In this document: in pieces, positions 1-4,337 of the stretch
How the letters are laid out: each line of letters starts with the position of its first letter
Position numbering within the stretch: the stretch's first letter is position 1
DNA from: Rhodobacter sp.
Lineage (GTDB): Bacteria > Pseudomonadota > Alphaproteobacteria > Rhodobacterales > Rhodobacteraceae
Assembly (NCBI GenBank): GCA_003536295.1
Contig: DPZQ01000228.1
Coordinates: 1-7,920, forward strand
Length of the DNA stretch: 7,920 nt
Reading direction: 5' to 3'
Made by a program: the position numbers and the translations under genes
The notes under the pieces: model-generated
Database searches by the model: none
What the model saw: only the letters and a program-made list of their open reading frames with translations
Told to the model about the DNA's origin: nothing

Positions 1-772
1 AACCCATCGTTTGCTTGACCGATTGGCCCCCCGTCAGCACCATATATTTGCCGCCCAAATAAAACGCCGCACGCATATTGCCAAAAATTGTAACGGGAGC
101 CGCATAGTTCTTCAGCCCATCAACCAAAAACAGCCGCACGGTGGGGTAAAACTCATCGACCAGTCGTTCAATATGGCAAATTTGGCGCGCACGAATGGAA
201 GCGGGCACGGCGTCCCACACATCTTTCCCCGCGATCAGCGATTGCAGGCGCTGTAGCGGCAAGATGATTTCCATATCCGTATCGGGGCGTTCCACATAGC
301 TGACATTGTCTTCAGCGGCTTGGGTCACATGGCGAATGCGCTCTGCATCAAAGCCCATTTGGTATTCGAACACTTCGGGCAGGCAGAAAATATCGGGCAA
401 ATGAAAGGGAATATAAGGGATTTTTTGCCCCAAAGCCTGTATGCGCCAATGGCTCAGAAGCGAGGCGTCCTTATCAGGCGGGGCCTGTTCCAGTTCAAAC
501 TGGTTTTTTACCTCAGTGTCTTTTTGGCCGGTTTCAGAAAGCCCCAAAAGCCAATCCAGCGAAACATTATGCATTTGCGCCATTTTTGCAAGCGTTTCCA
601 CACGCGGCAGGCGCACCGATCCCGCATCCAGAATTTGCGACAGTGCCGATCGGTCTATGCCCAAACCATGGGCAAAGCCGCCCTTACTTTGCCCCGAGGC
701 GACGATGATATCGTGAAGGCGGCCTTGAAACGCGCGGTGCAGATCCCGTTTATCCATGTGTTTATGTAACAT
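1..772 (-). CDS. XRE-family helix-turn-helix transcriptional regulator (3' end outside window)
   Basis: An open minus-strand frame runs from an ATG at 772 to the window edge, giving 257 residues without a stop; the C-terminus lies outside. Residues about 28-79 form an XRE/Cro-type helix-turn-helix: GIDRSALSQIL looks like the recognition region, followed by LPRVETLAKMA and the DWLLGLS ending typical of this fold. The remaining 175 or so residues (for example HWRIQALG, EIILPLQRLQSL, HIERLVDEFYPTVRLFL) form a probable sensory or oligomerisation domain that I cannot name. The start is uncertain: a second in-frame ATG lies at 757, and neither has a clear Shine-Dalgarno sequence. The gene diverges from the desaturase gene across a 100-bp region with three operator-like repeats, so it most likely controls itself and/or that gene pair. 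Effector unknown; I am confident of the fold, not of the regulon. Confidence 0.85.
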   Translation of the reverse strand, partial: MLHKHMDKRDLHRAFQGRLHDIIVASGQSKGGFAHGLGIDRSALSQILDAGSVRLPRVETLAKMAQMHNVSLDWLLGLSETGQKDTEVKNQFELEQAPPDKDASLLSHWRIQALGQKIPYIPFHLPDIFCLPEVFEYQMGFDAERIRHVTQAAEDNVSYVERPDTDMEIILPLQRLQSLIAGKDVWDAVPASIRARQICHIERLVDEFYPTVRLFLVDGLKNYAAPVTIFGNMRAAFYLGGKYMVLTGGQSVKQTMG

Positions 773-780
773 ATTTTACA

Positions 781-840
781 TATTATGCGCAAATATAAAT
801 TTTAATGCGCACATAAGTATTTTTATGCACAAACTCTCAT
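781..840. repeat. three tandem 20-bp repeats, candidate operator
   Basis: Units at 781-800, 801-820 and 821-840 align without gaps. Eleven of 20 positions are identical in all three, and units 1 and 2 agree at 14 of 20. The conserved core is ATGCGCA (785-791, 805-811) and ATGCACA (825-831), flanked by T-rich and A-rich bases; TGCGCA is itself a palindrome. The core repeats every 20 bp, close to two helical turns, so proteins bound at the three sites would lie on roughly the same DNA face. A weaker look-alike, ATGTAACA, begins at 764 and overlaps the regulator start codon. Binding by the adjacent XRE regulator is inferred from position. Confidence 0.6.
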
Positions 841-867
841 TTCGCAATAATTGGACCTGATTATAAA
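841..867 (+). promoter_or_regulatory. possible promoter of the desaturase gene
   Basis: TATAAA at 862-867 matches a -10 element well. The best upstream partner is TTCGCA at 841-846 (four of six consensus positions), but the spacer is only 15 bp. Transcription would begin near 873-876, giving either an almost leaderless message from the ATG at 873 or a short leader for the ATG at 891. Weak evidence. Confidence 0.25.
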
Positions 868-872
868 AGGGC

Positions 873-1817
873 ATGTTTTTGGATTTTAGAATGAAGCCAC
901 TCAAACCTTACCTTACGCTTATTCTTTTTGTGGCGGCGCTTGGCCTTTGGGCCGCGCTGATTTTTCTAGCCCTGCCCGCTCTTGCCCCCTATCACGCGCA
1001 GGCCTTGGGATACGGCGGCTTGGCGCTGGTGCTCACGCTGCATTCATCGCTCACACATGAGGCGGTACATGGCAATATCTGCAAGCCGCGCTGGCTGAAT
1101 GATGCGCTGATGCGGGTGAATATCGGGCTTTTTTATCCCTATGACCGCTATAATACCACCCACCGCCAGCACCATATCTGCGAAGCCTTGGGCCATCCGC
1201 ATGACGATCCTGAAAGCTTTTACTATGCCAAAGCCGATTGGGAAAAATCGCCTCGCCCACTTCAGGCAATGGCGCGGTTTCAAAGTACGATGGCAGGGCG
1301 TTTGGCCTTGGGCTGGCTTTTGGGCCTGGGGCGGCTTTATGCTGGGGATGCGGGGGCCATCTGGCGGGGCGACCGCGTTTTGGCGCGGCAATGGGCCTTG
1401 CATGTCCTGTTCACCTTGCCAATTTTTGTAGTCCTTTGGGCGGCACCTGCGCTTAGCCTTGGGTCTTATATGGCCTTTGCAGTTTTGCCTTCGCTTATGC
1501 TACTTTCGGTGCGATCCTATATTGAACACCGCGTCGATGATGAGGCGATGGGGCGATCCGTGATTGTGGAAAGCAACGCTTTTTGGAGGCTGTTGTTTTT
1601 AAACAATAATTTTCACGCCATTCACCATGAACACCCCAGCTTGCCTTGGTTAGACATTCCAAACCACTATAAAACGCATAAGCTAGACTGGCATCAAAAG
1701 GCGCAGGGCTATGTGTTTTCAGGTTACGGCGCAGTTTTAGCGCGCTATGGTTTACACCTGCCACGCTGGTTTCAGCCCCCCGTTTACGAAAGCCATAATG
1801 ACCAGCCCCAGCCCTAA
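873..1817 (+). CDS. membrane fatty-acid desaturase family protein
   Basis: This 314-residue protein has the three histidine clusters of the integral-membrane desaturase/hydroxylase superfamily: HEAVH at residues 62-66, HRQHH at 97-101 and HAIHH at 248-252. They bind a non-haem di-iron centre that inserts a double bond or hydroxyl into an acyl or related lipid chain. Hydrophobic segments lie at about 13-35, 43-60, 142-155 and 173-212, as expected for an inner-membrane enzyme with its histidines on the cytosolic side. The start is ambiguous: ATG 873 has AAAAGG only two bases upstream, whereas ATG 891 (residue 7) has GGA seven bases upstream, so translation may begin at 891. The last 20 nt overlap the next gene. 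Substrate and position of modification cannot be deduced; carotenoid or other lipid hydroxylation remains possible within this superfamily. Confidence 0.88.
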   Translation: MFLDFRMKPLKPYLTLILFVAALGLWAALIFLALPALAPYHAQALGYGGLALVLTLHSSLTHEAVHGNICKPRWLNDALMRVNIGLFYPYDRYNTTHRQHHICEALGHPHDDPESFYYAKADWEKSPRPLQAMARFQSTMAGRLALGWLLGLGRLYAGDAGAIWRGDRVLARQWALHVLFTLPIFVVLWAAPALSLGSYMAFAVLPSLMLLSVRSYIEHRVDDEAMGRSVIVESNAFWRLLFLNNNFHAIHHEHPSLPWLDIPNHYKTHKLDWHQKAQGYVFSGYGAVLARYGLHLPRWFQPPVYESHNDQPQP

Positions 1818-2571
1818 GAAGCCACTTCAAGTAAAGCTAGATATGTATCTAGCCCCGCCGTCCGAGCCTGGCTTTCGCGCGATGACAGATTGCCTTTGCC
1901 ATGATCTGGGGGATTACGCGAGGCTTGCGCCTGACCGCGATCCTGCAGAGCTTGCACAAAATGGGCAGCTCATTTTAGGTCATATCTGCGCCATCACCTT
2001 TGCACGGGCGAAGACTGGGCTTTACCACTACCTAGGCGCGCTGTCGCCGCGCGCGCCCGAAACCCCGCAGGGGCACTACCGTTCGGTGATCGTGGCGCAT
2101 AAGGATAGCACAATTCAATCCATGTCTGATATTGATCCTACCCGCCATCAGATCGCGGTGAATGAAATCGGGTCTTTTTCGGGGCAAATCATTTTATCGC
2201 ATATGCTTTTGGGCCATGGCGCATTGGCATTCCCACATCAAACCTTAACGGGCGGGCACGCTTTATCGGCTAAAGCTGTAGCCGAAGAACGGGCGGATCT
2301 GACCGCATTGGATGAAATCAGCTATGCGCTGATCAAGCGGAATGACCCGAAAACGGCTAAAAATCTGCGGATCATTGGCCATAGTGCGTCGCATCCGGGC
2401 TTGGCTTTTGTAACTTCAGGGCAAACAGATGCCGCAACCCTTGCGCTTTTGCGCGCGCGTTTACTTCAGTTTTTCGAAACCCAAAGCGGGCAAGCACTGG
2501 CGGAGGTGTTAGACCTGCGCGGCGCCACCTACATCGACCCCGCCGCTTATAAACCGCTTTGCGATTTATAA
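1798..2571 (+). CDS. PhnD-like substrate-binding protein lacking a signal peptide
   Basis: The 257-residue product resembles the phosphate/phosphonate (PhnD/SsuA/transferrin-type) periplasmic binding fold. Supporting motifs are LILGHICAITFA (58-69), the strand YRSVIVAHKDSTI (94-106), GSFSGQ (125-130) in the ligand-loop position, and GGHALSAKAVAEERADLTALD (152-172), which matches the family's GxHxxSxxAVxxGxADxxxxD pattern. HPGLAFVTS follows near residue 200. The N-terminus is hydrophilic (MTSPSPKKPLQVK), with no signal peptide or lipobox, so the protein is predicted to stay in the cytoplasm; a start at ATG 1843 would not change this. ATG 1798 is chosen because it overlaps the desaturase by 20 nt, suggesting translational coupling, with GAAAG six bases upstream. 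No ABC transporter permease or ATPase is present here. A ligand-sensing or enzymatic role linked to the desaturase is possible but unproven. Confidence 0.82.
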   Translation: MTSPSPKKPLQVKLDMYLAPPSEPGFRAMTDCLCHDLGDYARLAPDRDPAELAQNGQLILGHICAITFARAKTGLYHYLGALSPRAPETPQGHYRSVIVAHKDSTIQSMSDIDPTRHQIAVNEIGSFSGQIILSHMLLGHGALAFPHQTLTGGHALSAKAVAEERADLTALDEISYALIKRNDPKTAKNLRIIGHSASHPGLAFVTSGQTDAATLALLRARLLQFFETQSGQALAEVLDLRGATYIDPAAYKPLCDL

Positions 2572-2572
2572 G
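2546..2572. terminator. palindrome at the convergent gene ends, possible bidirectional terminator
   Basis: CTTATAAA (2546-2553) and TTTATAAG (2565-2572) are perfect 8-bp inverted arms. Inside them, CGC (2555-2557) can pair with GCG (2561-2563) across a TTT loop, with one C/A mismatch between the two stems. The palindrome contains the TAA stops of both converging genes. The outer stem is AT-rich and no T-tract follows on either strand, so it is not a textbook intrinsic terminator, but it is the only terminator-like structure between the two operons. Confidence 0.4.
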
Positions 2573-3128
2573 GGCCAAGGGCGATAAGGTCGGCTTCAAC
2601 ATCAATATCAATCAAGCGTTGCGGGTCCAAGGCAATCAGGCTTTCATCGCCAAACACGCGCAAAAGCGCCCCCGCCCCCTGGTCACCGCTAAGGGATAAA
2701 AGGGCGGCAAAATTGACCCGCGAAAACCCCGCAGGCGGCAGGCGTTTTGCGCCCATAACCGCGCAAGCGCCGCCAAAACGACGTGTCATATCCGATATTT
2801 GCACCAGGTCAGCGCTTGTCACCAAAGGCATATCGGCCAGGCTGACCACGATATGATTAGCCCCCAAATCGCGTGCCATTAGCACCCCCGCAATCAAGCT
2901 TTGCGACTGTGCGGCGGCGCCCAAGAGCGGGCGGGCCACGCTAAAACCCTGAAATATCGGAATAAGTTCTGGGTTTGACAGAACAACCACGCGCGCGTCA
3001 AAGGGCGCATCGAGCATGGCTTTCGCGCTATAAGATGCCACAGCCTGCCCCCAAAGCGGCGCTAAAAGCTTATCATCCGAGCCAAATCGGCGCGAAAGCC
3101 CTGCGGCCAGAGTGATCCCAACAATCAC
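2547..3128 (-). CDS. MocA/MobA-like molybdenum-cofactor nucleotidyltransferase
   Basis: This 193-residue protein belongs to the NTP-transferase group that attaches CMP or GMP to molybdopterin; members beside molybdenum hydroxylase genes usually make the cytosine-dinucleotide form (MCD). Visible signatures are the nucleotide-binding N-terminus LAAGLSRRFG with Lys20 (residues 7-20), LADMP (97-101) carrying the metal-binding Asp, PPAGFSRVNF followed by GDQGAGALL (148-156), and DIDVEAD (174-180), which corresponds to the usual DxDTPED. The start is GTG at 3128, overlapping the upstream xdhC-like stop as GTGA (4 nt), with GGA six bases upstream. It is the last gene of the hydroxylase operon. Its 3' end overlaps the convergent PhnD-like gene by 25 bp. 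CMP versus GMP specificity is inferred from context only. Confidence 0.88.
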   Translation of the reverse strand: MIVGITLAAGLSRRFGSDDKLLAPLWGQAVASYSAKAMLDAPFDARVVVLSNPELIPIFQGFSVARPLLGAAAQSQSLIAGVLMARDLGANHIVVSLADMPLVTSADLVQISDMTRRFGGACAVMGAKRLPPAGFSRVNFAALLSLSGDQGAGALLRVFGDESLIALDPQRLIDIDVEADLIALGPYKSQSGL

Positions 3129-4089
3129 GCCGCATCCGCGCTTTGTGCGATGGCCAAAACCTCGGCCAGAACAGAAACCGCCAAAACACGCGGATCACGC
3201 GCCGAAGCGATCAGGCCAATGGGGCCATGAAGCCGCAGGGTTTGGTCGGCGGTTACGCCAAATTCAAGCAAGGCCTGATCACGGTTTTGGCGCGCCAAAC
3301 GCGACCGCTGCGCACCAATGTAGAAGGCTTTTGTGCGCAGGGCGGCTGCCAAAAGCGGGGGTTCAAAATCATGGTCGTGAAAAAACAGCAAAATAGCACA
3401 GCGCGCGTCAATGCTTAGCGTATCCAAGGCCAAGGGAGGCGCGCTGAACACTTGGGTTTGCACCCCAAGTTCGCCGGCGATTTGTGCTGTTTCCGCGTCT
3501 GGCGTGACCAAAATACCCGCATAACCGCAGGTTTGGGTTAGGGCGGGAAAACTTACCGCCTCGGGGCCCTTGCCAAAGGTTAAAAACCGTAGCGGCGGCA
3601 AATAGCGCAGTTTTAAGATATCACCTTGGCGTTCAAAACTGCCCGTAATCTGATCGTTCGGGTCAAAGCGCATGGCGCCCGTGCTTAGATTAAGGCAAAG
3701 CACCGCCGCTTGGCGAGCTGACAATTGCGCCGCCAGCGCTTTGATCACCGCGCCGTCAGGTCTTGGCAACAGCAATATTTCAAGCCCCCCCCCGCGGGGC
3801 AGCGTGTTGTCAAAATAGAGCGATCCTTTGCCGTATTTCAAAAGCCGCATTTGGCCTTTTTCCAGCGCGTCTAACGCGTGGCGCGTGATGTCATCTTCCA
3901 CGGAGCCCGACGAAAGCGAGCCTTGCCGTTTGCCCTGTACAGATATGGTCATCAAAGCGCCAACGGGGCGGTAAGACGGGCCGTTGGCCGCCACCACAAA
4001 CGCCAGAGAGCGCCGCCTTCCACCCCCAGCGACAAAAGCGCCAAAGGGTCGTCATAGGCCACAAGGGCTGTGTTTTGATCAAAGCCCAT
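3125..4089 (-). CDS. xdhC: XdhC-family molybdenum-cofactor insertion protein, frameshifted near the 5' end
   Basis: XdhC/CoxI-family proteins bind Moco, help its sulfuration and deliver it to xanthine dehydrogenase-type enzymes. The natural start is ATG 4089, directly after the preceding TAG, with AAGG seven bases upstream. That frame reads MGFDQNTALVAYDDPLALLSLGV-EGGAL as expected, then degenerates and stops at 3954-3952. The family sequence resumes in another frame as LAFVVAANGPSYRPVGALM and continues intact to TGA at 3127-3125. Removing one CT from the (CT)3 tract at 4005-4010 restores EGGALAFVV and a 320-residue protein. Without repair, a GTG at 3997 could give a 290-residue product, but it has no well-placed ribosome site. 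The C-terminal Rossmann-like domain is recognisable (FFHDHDFEPPLLAAAL, AFYIGAQRS, LHGPIGL). The N-terminal motif reads SLSSGSVE, with Ser (residue 62 after repair) where Cys is usual. This is either a decaying gene or a sequencing error. Confidence 0.85.
4005..4010 (-). other. frameshift site in the xdhC-like gene: (CT)3 tract
   Basis: On the coding strand the sequence is GGC GGC GCT CTC TGG. Deleting one CT gives GGC GGC GCT CTG GCG TTT and joins the two frames as GGALAF. A single missing G slightly upstream (4011-4017), giving EGGRSLAF, would also restore the frame, so the exact lesion is uncertain. No heptameric slippery sequence of the X-XXY-YYZ type is present. Confidence 0.7.
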
Positions 4090-4335
4090 CTAGCCGCCTT
4101 GCATGAAGGGCATAAGCACCACTTCGCTATCGGCTGAAATCGGCGTGAACCACGCCTCTTTATAAATGCGCCCGTCAATCGCAAGGGATACGCCGCGTTC
4201 AATTTGCGGCTGCATACCGGGGTAGTCGCGGATCAGCGCATCACAAAGTTCTTTAAAGGTCGCGGCTTGCACCTCAACCTTTTCTTGGTCATTGGCATAT
4301 TGGCGCATGGTGCCCCAAAGCGTAACGGCGACCAT
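4090..4335 (-). CDS. MoaD/ThiS-family small protein with C-terminal Gly-Gly
   Basis: This 81-residue protein has the size and ubiquitin-like pattern of MoaD/ThiS sulfur carriers: an opening strand (VAVTLWGTMRQYA), a central helix (FKELCDALIRDYPGM), the strand VSLAIDGRIY and an ending VVLMPFMQGG. The terminal Gly-Gly is the residue pair that MoeB/ThiF-type enzymes adenylate and thiocarboxylate; MoaD uses it to donate the dithiolene sulfurs of molybdopterin. ATG 4335 lies two bases after the molybdenum-subunit stop and has AAAGGG at 4347-4342, six bases upstream. Its TAG stop is directly followed by the xdhC ATG. The position suggests a dedicated sulfur carrier for this hydroxylase's cofactor. 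It could equally be the organism's general MoaD or serve another sulfur-transfer route, since no moaE or moeB is visible. Confidence 0.85.
   Translation of the reverse strand: MVAVTLWGTMRQYANDQEKVEVQAATFKELCDALIRDYPGMQPQIERGVSLAIDGRIYKEAWFTPISADSEVVLMPFMQGG
4097..4100 (-). promoter_or_regulatory. ribosome binding site supporting the xdhC start at 4089
   Basis: AAGG on the coding strand lies seven bases before ATG 4089, inside the end of the MoaD-like gene. No comparable site is correctly spaced for the GTG at 3997 (the nearest AAGG is about 15 bases away), which argues that 4089 is the ancestral start. Confidence 0.5.
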
Positions 4336-4337
4336 AT

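Larger units (their letters stand above)
773..872. promoter_or_regulatory. divergent intergenic control region
   Basis: This AT-rich 100-bp gap separates the start of the minus-strand regulator from the plus-strand desaturase gene and is the only real non-coding stretch in the window. It must hold the promoters of both transcription units. It contains three 20-bp repeats (781-840) next to the regulator start and a TATAAA box (862-867) just upstream of the desaturase start. No convincing -35/-10 pair is visible for the regulator itself. Confidence 0.7.

Noticed and set aside
320..769. 149-residue plus-strand open frame
   Set aside because: It is antisense to the well-supported helix-turn-helix regulator and resembles no protein family.
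1747..1797. longer N-terminus for the PhnD-like protein from ATG 1747
   Set aside because: The extra 17 residues lie wholly inside the desaturase gene, do not form a signal peptide and have no ribosome site; ATG 1798 fits better.
4005..4020. programmed ribosomal frameshift in xdhC
   Set aside because: Restoring the frame needs a -1 shift here, but no slippery heptamer or clear downstream stem-loop is visible; an indel is simpler.
3891..4202. 103-residue minus-strand open frame across the MoaD-like/xdhC junction
   Set aside because: It is in the third frame, matches neither family, and is rich in Trp and Arg as shadow frames often are.
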